Position numbers and translations under genes: made by a program. The notes beneath the pieces are model-generated. The model searched no databases and was not told the origin of the DNA. It saw only the letters and a program-made list of their open reading frames with translations. From SZUA-430 sp041477875 (GTDB lineage Bacteria > Pseudomonadota > Alphaproteobacteria > Micropepsales > Micropepsaceae), in assembly GCA_041477875.1 (NCBI GenBank), contig JBGOVA010000181.1, forward strand, positions 1-9,031: a stretch of DNA of 9,031 bases, given 5' to 3'. Position 1 is the stretch's first letter, and each line of letters starts with the position of its first letter. Below, piece by piece: positions 1-6,372 of the stretch.

Positions 1-134
1 AAGTAGCGCAAGCTCGCCGTCGCGCCGATGAGGACGGCGCTCATGTTCGCGTCCTGCATCAGTGCGCGCAATGCGGCGAGGCGCGTCTGGCGTTCGGCGG
101 TGCCGATCGGGGCCGGTTTTACTGGGGCGGGCAT
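1..134 (-). CDS. M24/creatinase-type (Xaa-Pro) peptidase, N-terminal fragment
   Basis: This is the first 44 codons of a minus-strand gene that leaves the window at its left edge. The translation starts MPAPVKPAPIGTAERQ and continues with RLAALRALMQDANMSAVLIG, then ends in ATASLRY. This is the usual opening of the creatinase N-terminal domain of M24 metallopeptidases (R..LR..M...G.DA.L......LRY). Known members cleave N-terminal Xaa-Pro bonds or related substrates with a C-terminal pita-bread metal site, which lies outside the window. The ATG at 134-132 is preceded by GAAGGA at 140-145 with 5-base spacing, which supports this start. It is divergent from the AarF-like gene, with 58 bases between the two starts. 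A non-peptidase member of the fold cannot be excluded, because no metal ligands are visible. Confidence 0.72.
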   Translation of the reverse strand, partial: MPAPVKPAPIGTAERQTRLAALRALMQDANMSAVLIGATASLRY

Positions 135-192
135 GGCGATCCTTCGCTATTGTCGGCGCATTCTAGCTTTGCAATGGTCCCGCGGCCAAACA

Positions 193-1542
193 ATGTCAGA
201 TGAGAACGACGAGGAAGCGAGCACGCTGATCGGGCGCGTCAAGCGCTACTCCGGCGTGACGACGGGCTTGGCGGGCGTCGCTGTGCGCGGCGCGGGGCGC
301 TGGCTCGGCGGCCGGGGCGTGATGGGCGCGGACAATGCGCGCGACATCGCCCGCATGCTGGGCTCGTTGCGCGGGCCGTTGATGAAGGTGGCGCAGGTCG
401 CGGGCACGCTGCCCGATGTGTTCCCGCCGGAGTTTGCGGCGGAGCTTGCGAAGCTGCAAAGCGACGCGCCGGAAATGGGCGCGGCCTTCGTGCGCCGGCG
501 CATGGCGGCCGAGCTCGGGCGCGACTGGCAGGCGAAGTTCAAGTCGTTCGATCTCAAGGCCGCGCATGCGGCGTCGCTCGGCCAAGTGCATCGCGCGCTT
601 GGGCATGACGGGCGCGTGTTGGCGTGCAAGCTGCAGTATCCCGACATGCAGTCGGCGGTTGAAGCCGATCTCGCGCAGTTGAAGACGATCCTTGCACTGC
701 AGCGCGCGGCGGAGCGCAAATTCGACACGAGAGAGATTGCCGAGGAGGCGGCCGAGCGTGTGCGCGAGGAACTCGACTACGTGCGCGAGGCTGCGCATAT
801 GCGGTTGTTTCGCGTGATGCTGCAGGGGCACGCGCGTATCGCGGTGCCGGAACCCGTGGAGGCGTTGTCGACGCGGCGGCTCTTGACGATGACGTGGCTC
901 GAGGGCGTGCCGTTTCGCGCGGCGCTGACGCGGCCGCAAGACGAGCGCGATGCGATTGCGCGCGCGCTTTATGACGCCTGGTGGGTGCCGCTCTATCGTT
1001 TCGGCGTGGTGCACGGAGATGCGCATCTCGGCAATTACACCGTGCGCGGCGACGGCGGGATCAACCTCCTCGACTTCGGTTGCGTGCGCATCTTTCCGCC
1101 GCGCGTCGCGCAGGCGTTGGTCGATCTCTATCGCGCGCTAGTCGCGGGCGACGAAGCGCTGGCGGCGAAGGCTTATGCCGGCTGGGGTTTTGGCGATGTC
1201 ACGCCGGACCTCGTGGCGAAGATGAACGTGTGGTCGCGCCTCGTCTTTGGGCCGCTGCTTGAGGACCGCGCGCGCACGGTCGCCGGCGACGGCAGCCTCT
1301 TTGCCGAAGGGCCGCAACAGATCTGGGCATTGAAGCAACGCCTGCGCGAGGGCTCGACCGTGCGCCCGCCGCGCGAGTTCGTCTTCATCGCGCGCGCGAT
1401 CGTGGGCATCGGTGCCGCCATGGTCCATCTCGATGCCAAGCTCAATTGGCACCGCATGTTCGAAAATCTGATCGATGGCTTCGATGTGAACAGCGTTGCC
1501 GAGCGTCAGGCGCGGGCGCTCAAGGCGGCAGCGGTTACATGA
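193..1542 (+). CDS. AarF/ABC1/UbiB-family kinase-like protein
   Basis: The protein has 449 residues if it starts at ATG 193 (MSDENDEEAS). The frame is open upstream to 28, but that part is Arg-rich and overlaps the divergent peptidase start, so I do not use it. Motifs, in order: KVAQ at 65-68, in the place of the family's KxGQ signature; LGQVHRA near 129-135; the nucleotide-binding lysine in ACKLQYP (K146); EELDYVREA in the helical part; the catalytic-loop equivalent HGDAHLGN (H274, D276, N281); and the metal-binding DFG (D294-G296). UbiB/COQ8 relatives are atypical kinases or ATPases that support ubiquinone biosynthesis; that role here is inferred from the family. Forms with KVAQ followed by LPPE-like and LQS segments are typical of Alphaproteobacteria and may be a separate subfamily from UbiB itself. 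No strong ribosome binding site is seen. The stop codon overlaps the convergent antiporter gene. Confidence 0.87.
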   Translation: MSDENDEEASTLIGRVKRYSGVTTGLAGVAVRGAGRWLGGRGVMGADNARDIARMLGSLRGPLMKVAQVAGTLPDVFPPEFAAELAKLQSDAPEMGAAFVRRRMAAELGRDWQAKFKSFDLKAAHAASLGQVHRALGHDGRVLACKLQYPDMQSAVEADLAQLKTILALQRAAERKFDTREIAEEAAERVREELDYVREAAHMRLFRVMLQGHARIAVPEPVEALSTRRLLTMTWLEGVPFRAALTRPQDERDAIARALYDAWWVPLYRFGVVHGDAHLGNYTVRGDGGINLLDFGCVRIFPPRVAQALVDLYRALVAGDEALAAKAYAGWGFGDVTPDLVAKMNVWSRLVFGPLLEDRARTVAGDGSLFAEGPQQIWALKQRLREGSTVRPPREFVFIARAIVGIGAAMVHLDAKLNWHRMFENLIDGFDVNSVAERQARALKAAAVT

Positions 1543-2971
1543 AGAACAGCCACGTCACCAGCGCGAAGCAAGGCAGCAGGATCAGCGCGGACCAGACCAT
1601 GTAGCCGAAGAAGCTCGGCATCTTGATGCCGGCTTCCTCGGCGATCGCTTTGACCATGAAGTTGGGGGCGTTGCCGATATACGTGTTGGCGCCCATGAAG
1701 ACGGCGCCGGCGGAGATGGCGGCGAGCGTTTCGACCAGATCGGTCATCAGATGTTGCGGGTCGCCGCCGGCGGCGTTGAAGAAGACGAGATAGGTCGGGG
1801 CGTTGTCGAGGAAACTCGAGAGGCCGCCGGTCAGCCAGAAATACATCGCGTTGTTGGGCTCGCCGCTCGCTCCGGTGAGGAGCGTCAAGAGAGGTGCGAA
1901 GGCGCCGTCCGGGCCTGCGCGCAGCATCGCGATCACGGGCACGATGGTGACGAAGATGCCGGCGAAGAGTTTCGCGACTTCGGCGATCGGCCCCCAGGTG
2001 AAGTCGTTGCCGGCGCGGTAGGCTTGAGGTGTGAACAGCAACGAGAAGGCGGCAAGCCCCAGGAGCAGGATGCTGCGCGCGATGTCGGGGACGGGGACGG
2101 TGATGCCTTGCACATGGACGGCGGCGTCCGTTTTCCAGAAGGCGGAGGCCAAGATCACGACCGGCACGGCGACGAGCAGAACGATGTTCAGCCAGCCCTT
2201 GAGCTCGACGCGCGGCGCGTCGGGCCACGGGGTTTCGGGTTTGGCGCCGTCGGCGCGGCCGGTCAGCACGCCGTCGAGCAGAAAGAATGCGGCAAGGAGA
2301 ATGCCCGATAGCAGCAGCGTCTTGCGCCACAGGTGCTCGGCCGGCCAGAAGAAATCGATGCCCTTGAGGAAGCCCAGATAGAGCGGCGGATCGCCCAACG
2401 GGGTCAGCGAGCCGCCGATGTTCGACACCAGGAAGATGAAGAAGATAACGACGTGGGCGTTGTGCTTGCGGCCGGCGTTGGCGCGCAACAGCGGGCGGAT
2501 GAGCAGGACCGACGCGCCCGTCGTTCCGGCGAGGCTCGCGATTCCTGTGCCGACGGCAAGCAGGGCCGTGTTGGCGAACGGCGTGGCGCGGATGCGGCCA
2601 TCGAGAAAGACGCCGCCCGAAATCACGTAGAGCACGAACAGCAGGATGATGAAGGGCACGTAGTCGAGCAGCATCACGTGCAGGAACTCGAAGGCTGCGA
2701 GTTCGCCGCCGTAGAGAACGGCGAACGGTGCCAAGAACGCGAGCGCCCAAAGGGCCGAGATCTTTCCATAGTGGCGATGCCACAGATGCGGCATCGCCAA
2801 CGGCATGATCGCGATCGACAGGAGGAGACCCACGAACGGCACGGCCCACAGCGCGCCGAGCGTCGCGCCGTCAAGATGCGGTGCGCCGTCTTGCGACGCG
2901 AATGCAGGGGTTGCCGACGCGGCGAGCGAGAGCGCGCCCAAGCCGGCATGGCGAAGGTGGCGATCGAGCAT
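1535..2971 (-). CDS. NhaD-type Na+/H+ antiporter (ion transporter superfamily)
   Basis: A 478-residue integral membrane protein, close to the usual NhaD length. The N-terminus has a cleavable-looking signal sequence ending in ATPAFA, with possible cleavage after residue 25. The hydrophobic segments that follow begin with LWAVPFVGLLLSIAIMPLA. Diagnostic motifs are GTTGASVLLIRPLLRAN, then NIGGSLTPLGDPPLYLGF, and near the C-terminus MGANTYIGNAPNFMVKAI. Together these fit the NhaD/citrate-transporter-like (ArsB/NhaD) fold. The likely job is Na+ (or Li+) export in exchange for protons at the inner membrane, supporting pH and salt homeostasis; the substrate is inferred from family resemblance. The ATG at 2971 is preceded by a G-run ending GGGGGGA that can act as ribosome binding site. 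The gene is divergent from the MucR-family regulator, and its stop overlaps that of the AarF-like gene by 8 bases in tail-to-tail fashion, leaving no room for a separate terminator. Confidence 0.87.
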   Translation of the reverse strand: MLDRHLRHAGLGALSLAASATPAFASQDGAPHLDGATLGALWAVPFVGLLLSIAIMPLAMPHLWHRHYGKISALWALAFLAPFAVLYGGELAAFEFLHVMLLDYVPFIILLFVLYVISGGVFLDGRIRATPFANTALLAVGTGIASLAGTTGASVLLIRPLLRANAGRKHNAHVVIFFIFLVSNIGGSLTPLGDPPLYLGFLKGIDFFWPAEHLWRKTLLLSGILLAAFFLLDGVLTGRADGAKPETPWPDAPRVELKGWLNIVLLVAVPVVILASAFWKTDAAVHVQGITVPVPDIARSILLLGLAAFSLLFTPQAYRAGNDFTWGPIAEVAKLFAGIFVTIVPVIAMLRAGPDGAFAPLLTLLTGASGEPNNAMYFWLTGGLSSFLDNAPTYLVFFNAAGGDPQHLMTDLVETLAAISAGAVFMGANTYIGNAPNFMVKAIAEEAGIKMPSFFGYMVWSALILLPCFALVTWLFFM

Positions 2972-2984
2972 GAATCCCCCCGGT

Positions 2985-3018
2985 GGCCGCAGTGGTAGCG
3001 GTTGGCGCGGCCGCAGTG
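2985..3018. repeat. Direct repeat GGCCGCAGTG x2, possible operator
   Basis: The 10-mer GGCCGCAGTG occurs at 2985-2994 and exactly again at 3009-3018. The 24-base start-to-start spacing is a little over two helical turns. The proximal copy sits 14 bases upstream of the antiporter ATG, so a protein bound there could block its expression. The operator function is inferred. Confidence 0.4.
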
Positions 3019-3225
3019 CAATTCGGGAAGCGGATGGGTTCCGCGCCTGCGCGAGTGTGCGCCGACGAATTGTTTCCGCACGATGAGCTTGTGGATTGAG
3101 TTGTGGATGATGCGCCGATGAAGGATGGGAAATGCAATCGGGCGTTGTTTTTGAGGTCGATTGAAGACTTCCCGCCCTATCTTGATTGCGTAAACGCGCG
3201 TACTTAGCTTCGTATCACTCGACTC

Positions 3226-3232
3226 AGGGGAG
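3226..3232 (+). promoter_or_regulatory. Ribosome binding site that fixes a TTG start
   Basis: AGGGGAG lies 9 bases before the TTG at 3242. An in-frame TAA at 3191-3193 closes the frame upstream, and no ATG, GTG or other TTG codon lies between it and 3242. The MucR-family gene therefore most likely starts with TTG. Confidence 0.6.
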
Positions 3233-3241
3233 CGGCTTGTC

Positions 3242-3658
3242 TTGATCAGCGACGATATTGATGCAGTACAGATCGTCGCGCGCGTCGTGGGCGCGTATGT
3301 TTCGAACAACCGCGTCGTGGCGCCGGAACTGCCGGGGCTGATCCTGTCGGTTCATCAGACCGTGGCGACGTTGAGAAACGGTGGCGGCAGCGCACCCGCC
3401 GAAGCGCTCAAGCCGGCCGTGTCGGTGAAGCGGTCGGTCACGGACGAGTACCTCATCTGTCTGGAGGATGGCCTCAAGTTCAAGTCGCTGAAGCGGCACT
3501 TGCGGACGTCCTACGCTTTGACGCCCGAACAATACCGCGCCAAATGGAACCTGCCGCACGACTATCCGATGGTGGCGCCGAAATACGCGGAGCATCGCTC
3601 GAAACTCGCGAAGGCGATCGGGTTGGGACGCAAGCGCGCGGGCGGCAAGCGGCGGTAG
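3242..3658 (+). CDS. MucR/Ros-family transcriptional regulator
   Basis: A 138-residue DNA-binding protein starting with TTG. The N-terminal half (IVARVVGAYVSNNRV, then ELPGLILSVHQTV) matches the oligomerising helices of MucR proteins. The C-terminal half carries the family signature: CLEDG, FKSLKRHLRT, LTPEQYRAKWNLP, DYPMVAPKYAE, and a basic tail LGRKRAGGKRR. Ros/MucR regulators bind AT-rich DNA and control exopolysaccharide, virulence or cell-cycle genes in Alphaproteobacteria; the targets here are unknown. In the zinc-binding Ros type the ligands are two cysteines and two histidines. Here C73 is kept, but the second cysteine position is D76, H86 is kept, and the downstream histidine positions are S90 and Y91. 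A structural zinc is therefore unlikely. Such zinc-less homologues are known in the family and can still bind DNA. The gene is divergent from the antiporter, with a repeat-containing gap behind it. Confidence 0.92.
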   Translation: MISDDIDAVQIVARVVGAYVSNNRVVAPELPGLILSVHQTVATLRNGGGSAPAEALKPAVSVKRSVTDEYLICLEDGLKFKSLKRHLRTSYALTPEQYRAKWNLPHDYPMVAPKYAEHRSKLAKAIGLGRKRAGGKRR

Positions 3659-3662
3659 CGCG

Positions 3663-3696
3663 CCCCTCGCCCTTCCATCTTCTGGAAAGAGAAGGG
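3663..3696. repeat. Dispersed intergenic repeat, copy A
   Basis: This short element begins CCCCTCGCCCTTCC and contains ATCTTCTGGAA, then ends GAGAAGGG. It closely matches elements at 8626-8659 and, inverted, 8762-8795. It fills most of the 42-base gap between two convergent stops. Its CCCTTC and GAAGGG ends, and the inner CTTCCA and TGGAA arms, can fold into a hairpin, so it may also act as a bidirectional terminator. There is no T-tract. Confidence 0.75.
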
Positions 3697-3700
3697 TTGG

Positions 3701-4183
3701 TTAGGCCGCGCGCGAGCTGCTCTTGGATTTGGCTGCCGACGCGGGACGAACTTCGCCGCTGAGCGCCGCGAGTTTCGTGCGCTCTTCTTCGTTCAGCGGC
3801 GGGCTGTTGGTCAGGATCAGGCGGTCGGCGAGGGCGCGGCGTTCCTGCGCGTCGCCGTTGAACTTCAGGATGTGGATATCGGTCGCGCCCGACAGAAGCG
3901 CGTCGGCGGCGATTTCGTTGAACGAGAGGCGCGCGCTCAGGTCGGCGCTTTCGCCGATGTAGAGGGCTTGCCATTCGCCGGCGCGGTGGCGGGCGTAGAT
4001 GAACATGCCGGGTTTGCGCGGGGCGCCCTCGCCTAAGCCCATGATCTGGAACGACAACAGCTCGGCGCCGTCTTCGCCTACAAGGCTGAGTGGCCACCGA
4101 TGAGATGTCTCACGTTCTAGTTGCGGTACCGCCTTGCTCCGCACCACGGAGGCTAGAAACTTGTGGAGAAAGGGCAAAGGCAT
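3701..4183 (-). CDS. GIY-YIG-like domain protein
   Basis: A 160-residue protein. Residues about 57-133 resemble a GIY-YIG fold: PGMFIYAR (G59-M60-F61), then ALYIGESADLSARL (Y75-I76-G77, R85), then a helix with ERRALADRLI (E114), and SPPLNEE (N131). The spacing of YIG, Arg, Glu and Asn fits the GIY-YIG nuclease pattern. The first-motif tyrosine, normally essential for catalysis, is phenylalanine (F61); Y63 lies two residues on. The N-terminal 45 residues and the Ser/Ala/Lys-rich tail (SAAKSKSSSRAA) look like linker or low-complexity sequence. The role is unknown: it may be a DNA-processing nuclease or a non-catalytic relative. The start at 4183 is uncertain, since only a weak GGTGG-like site precedes it. 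The gene is convergent with the MucR-family gene and divergent from the large unknown gene. Confidence 0.65.
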   Translation of the reverse strand: MPLPFLHKFLASVVRSKAVPQLERETSHRWPLSLVGEDGAELLSFQIMGLGEGAPRKPGMFIYARHRAGEWQALYIGESADLSARLSFNEIAADALLSGATDIHILKFNGDAQERRALADRLILTNSPPLNEEERTKLAALSGEVRPASAAKSKSSSRAA

Positions 4184-4202
4184 CGCGTCACCACCGCTTT
4201 TC

Positions 4203-4260
4203 GGCGTGTCCGCACACGCCTCTGGTGCAGATCTGCTTGATCCGCAGCTCGAATCACCAG
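4203..4260. promoter_or_regulatory. Cluster of inverted repeats in the leader of the GIY-YIG-like gene
   Basis: Three structures are packed together. A 7-bp stem GGCGTGT/ACACGCC with tetraloop CCGC spans 4203-4220. A perfect 10-base palindrome GCAGATCTGC spans 4227-4236. A CTGGTG/CACCAG pair (4222-4227 and 4255-4260) encloses a CTGC/GCAG stem with a 7-base loop. The first hairpin ends 19 bases before the minus-strand start at 4183, so it would lie in that gene's 5' leader. Protein operators and an RNA leader structure are both possible. Confidence 0.4.
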
Positions 4261-4306
4261 TGCGATGTTAGTCGGTGCTCGCTCTTTCGCTAAGATGTTT
4301 GACGCA

Positions 4307-4326
4307 ACCCACCGTATTTAGTGGGT
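4307..4326. repeat. Inverted repeat ACCCAC/GTGGGT
   Basis: A 6-bp stem with an 8-base AT-rich loop (4313-4320) lies between the divergent starts at 4183 and 4489. The motif TTGACG sits at 4299-4304, just before it, and a short palindrome GAATCGGATTC lies at 4332-4342. It could be an operator for either gene. The evidence is the symmetry only. Confidence 0.25.
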
Positions 4327-4488
4327 GTGGCGAATCGGATTCATAACAACCCAAATATTTCAACTCAGGATAAATTGAAAAAGGAAAGCGCTTCTGCGAT
4401 GCTTATCCGCAACAAATGGGGGGTCTCCACACCGGCTTAGTTAATGGGGAGCTGGTGGGGACTGGGGCGTCGATCCAATAGGTCGTAC

Positions 4489-6294
4489 ATGCGTGACGTG
4501 CTCGCAGTCGCCAGCGTGATTGTGCTGGCGTTGGGTCTTGGGGGGACGGCGGCGTATATGAGCGTCGACCTGTCGCCGCCTGGGCTTGAGCTTATCCGTC
4601 CGCCGAAACCCGCCGTCGCCGAACGCATCAAACGCGAAGAAACGCAGCGCGCCGCCCAAGCGGAAGCCAGCGAGTGCAAGTACTGCGTTGCGGTGGCCGA
4701 GCTTGCAAACACCTTCTCGCGCCGCGCCGACACCGCGCGCCGTCATGCCGCCGCGCTGCGTGCAGCGCTGCCGCAAGTCAGCGACGAAACCGATCAAACC
4801 GCCGGACGCCTCGAGGAGTTGAAAGCCGCGCAGGTCGCCGCGACGCATGCGGAGGCCGCGGCCGTGGTGCTCACGGGTTGGGCGAGCCGCTGTTCCGCCG
4901 AAGACATCTGCAAGGCGCCGCCCGTTCGCACGGCTGCGTCTTGCGCGACAAACGGCGATCCGCGGCCGGCGGCGGCGCTGTTGATCGCGATGTCGGTGCG
5001 CAACGCCGCGCAAGCCTGCGCGAGCGCATCGTGTCCCTCCGTCGATTGCAAGGCGTCCGCCGGCTTGCATGCGGATATCGGCCAGATCGAAAACGCGTTG
5101 GACCAGATCGGCGCGCGCGTGGGCGCCGCCGGTCAGACGAGCGCCGCGCAATTGCCCGTCGGTCCTTCGACGTTGAAAGCCGAACTGACGCGCATCACCG
5201 ACGAAGCGAGCTATGTGGCGAAGATGGTGCCGCTCCTGCTCGACGACAGTAAAGTGAAGGTGGGTGAAAAGCAGCTGCCCAAGCTTGCGCCCGAGATGGT
5301 GGACGAGCGCGCGGTTTCCGCGGCCCAGCTTGCAACCGTGATGGAGCAAGCCGCCGCCGTCACCGACAACAGCTTGCCCAACGATCCGCGCAACGAGGCA
5401 GCGTGGCGCTTGAAGTCGCTCGCGACCAACATGGCCGAACTCGGCAAGGGTGCGCAGGGGCTTGCGGGCAGCGGCTCGGCGAATTGGGAGCGGGTCGCGG
5501 ATTCGCTCGGCGGCGCGTTGCTCGATCTGGCGCGGCTGCAAGCGATGCTCGACCGCGTGAGCAAGACGCAAGCGCCGGCCGAAGGCTGCGACGGTTCGGT
5601 CGCGTCGGCGGCGCGGCAATTGCGCGAGGCGGCGGCGATGCTCGATCTTTGCCGCATGCGTTCGGCCTGCGTCGGGCGCGGCCAGGGCGGCGCGGTGCAG
5701 GTCTCGACGGGCGACATCAACGCAACGTTCGAACGCGCGAAGACGGCGGCGGAAGCGTTGGCCGTCAACGAAATCGGCGAGCAGTCCGCCGTCCAAGTTT
5801 CCGACAGCACGGTTCAACCGAGCCCGATCGACATGCTGCGTTCGAAGGGCGTTTGCCGGCGCGCGGGCGAGCTGCGCGAAGCGGCCGTGGCCGCGCCTGC
5901 CGTTGCCGAGGCCGTGGCGCAAGCGGCGGTACCGCCGACGATGACGCCCGCAATCGGCATTCTGGCGCCGCAAGACGTGGTGGCGGGCGCCGTGCAGGCC
6001 GCCGTCGAAACACCGGCCCCCAGTGACAGCGTCGCGCCGGCGGACAATCTCGTGCAAGCGGCTGCGCGCTATTCGAACGTCACCCCGCGCCGCAAGCCGC
6101 GTTTCGTCACGGATCCCGCCGTGATGCAGGTGTCGGCGCCGCGCCGCGCGCCGTCGCCCGACGACGCCTATCAAGGCGTCGTGCTGCCGCAAGCCGGGGG
6201 ACTCGACACGACCGCGTTCGGCGGCGGCGAAGGCGGGCCGCAGCAACTGACGCCCCCACCCGGCGAACCCCCACCGCCCGCGAAGCCGCGGTAG
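4489..6294 (+). CDS. Large membrane-anchored, Ala-rich, Cys-containing protein of unknown function
   Basis: I do not recognise this gene. From ATG 4489 it encodes 601 residues. An ATG at 4444 would add 15 (MGSWWGLGRRSNRSY), but nothing like a ribosome binding site precedes it, whereas 4489 has a weak AGG with 6-base spacing. Residues 4-25 form one hydrophobic segment (MRDVLAVASVIVLALGLGG), so the rest is probably periplasmic. The body is Ala/Glu/Gln-rich, likely helical or coiled-coil, with long segments such as TFSRRADTARRHAAALRA. Twelve cysteines fall in clusters: C63-x2-C66, C135-x5-C141, C152, C177-x4-C182-x4-C187, C367, C388-x5-C394 and C456. This suggests disulfide-linked repeated helical units. 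The tail is Gly- and Pro-rich (GEPPPPAKPR). A same-length antisense frame is open, but its Arg/His-rich product marks it as a shadow. Function could be envelope structure or scaffolding; that is a guess. Confidence 0.75.
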   Translation: MRDVLAVASVIVLALGLGGTAAYMSVDLSPPGLELIRPPKPAVAERIKREETQRAAQAEASECKYCVAVAELANTFSRRADTARRHAAALRAALPQVSDETDQTAGRLEELKAAQVAATHAEAAAVVLTGWASRCSAEDICKAPPVRTAASCATNGDPRPAAALLIAMSVRNAAQACASASCPSVDCKASAGLHADIGQIENALDQIGARVGAAGQTSAAQLPVGPSTLKAELTRITDEASYVAKMVPLLLDDSKVKVGEKQLPKLAPEMVDERAVSAAQLATVMEQAAAVTDNSLPNDPRNEAAWRLKSLATNMAELGKGAQGLAGSGSANWERVADSLGGALLDLARLQAMLDRVSKTQAPAEGCDGSVASAARQLREAAAMLDLCRMRSACVGRGQGGAVQVSTGDINATFERAKTAAEALAVNEIGEQSAVQVSDSTVQPSPIDMLRSKGVCRRAGELREAAVAAPAVAEAVAQAAVPPTMTPAIGILAPQDVVAGAVQAAVETPAPSDSVAPADNLVQAAARYSNVTPRRKPRFVTDPAVMQVSAPRRAPSPDDAYQGVVLPQAGGLDTTAFGGGEGGPQQLTPPPGEPPPPAKPR

Positions 6295-6352
6295 CAACTA
6301 TTATCTATATCGGTAGCGCGGTCCGATCTGCGATGTCCGGATGCGGCTGAGG

Positions 6353-6368
6353 GGCGCAGAAAGGCGCC
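6353..6368. terminator. Possible shared hairpin between convergent genes
   Basis: GGCGC at 6353-6357 and GCGCC at 6364-6368 flank an AGAAAG loop in the 78-base gap between the convergent stops of the large unknown gene and the SufE gene. Outer G/T and G/C pairs can extend the stem slightly. There is no T-tract on either side, so it would be a weak intrinsic terminator at best. Confidence 0.25.
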
Positions 6369-6372
6369 TCGC

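Larger units (their letters stand above)
2972..3241. promoter_or_regulatory. Divergent regulatory region between antiporter and MucR-family gene
   Basis: A 270-base gap between two divergent starts, so it should carry both promoters. I could not assign a convincing -35/-10 pair for either gene. It holds a 10-base direct repeat near the antiporter start (2985-2994 and 3009-3018), a pair of TTGTGGAT motifs (3089-3096 and 3101-3108), and an AT-richer segment near 3130-3220 ahead of the MucR-family start. MucR/Ros proteins commonly regulate their own genes through AT-rich sites, so autoregulation from here is plausible but inferred. Confidence 0.5.

Noticed and set aside
28..192. Upstream extension of the AarF-like gene
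   Set aside because: The added 55 residues are Arg-rich, match nothing in the family and overlap the start of the divergent M24-type gene. ATG 193 gives a normal protein.
1535..1542. Tail-to-tail overlap of the AarF-like and antiporter genes as an unusual feature
   Set aside because: Overlaps of a few bases between convergent stops are common in compact bacterial genomes.
1506..2849. 447-codon minus-strand frame inside the antiporter gene
   Set aside because: It lies in a different frame of the same strand and encodes an Arg-rich product, while the overlapping frame has clear NhaD motifs and membrane segments.
2333..2998. 221-codon plus-strand frame opposite the antiporter gene
   Set aside because: The product is a Glu/Arg/Gln-rich shadow with no recognisable domain, opposite a well-supported gene.
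4222..4260. tRNA-like fragment (7-base loop followed by CTCGAATC)
   Set aside because: The anticodon-like stem has only four pairs, the T-loop-like segment is directly adjacent instead of after a variable loop, and no acceptor or D arm can be drawn.
4299..4320. Possible promoter with TTGACG at 4299
   Set aside because: No acceptable -10 element lies at normal spacing, and the site overlaps an inverted repeat.
4441..6297. 618-codon open frame antisense to the large unknown gene
   Set aside because: It is in exact codon register with the plus-strand gene, so it stays open wherever the sense strand avoids TTA, CTA and TCA codons, which are rare in GC-rich genomes. Its product is Arg/His-rich without domains, while the plus strand has an N-terminal membrane anchor and a natural composition.
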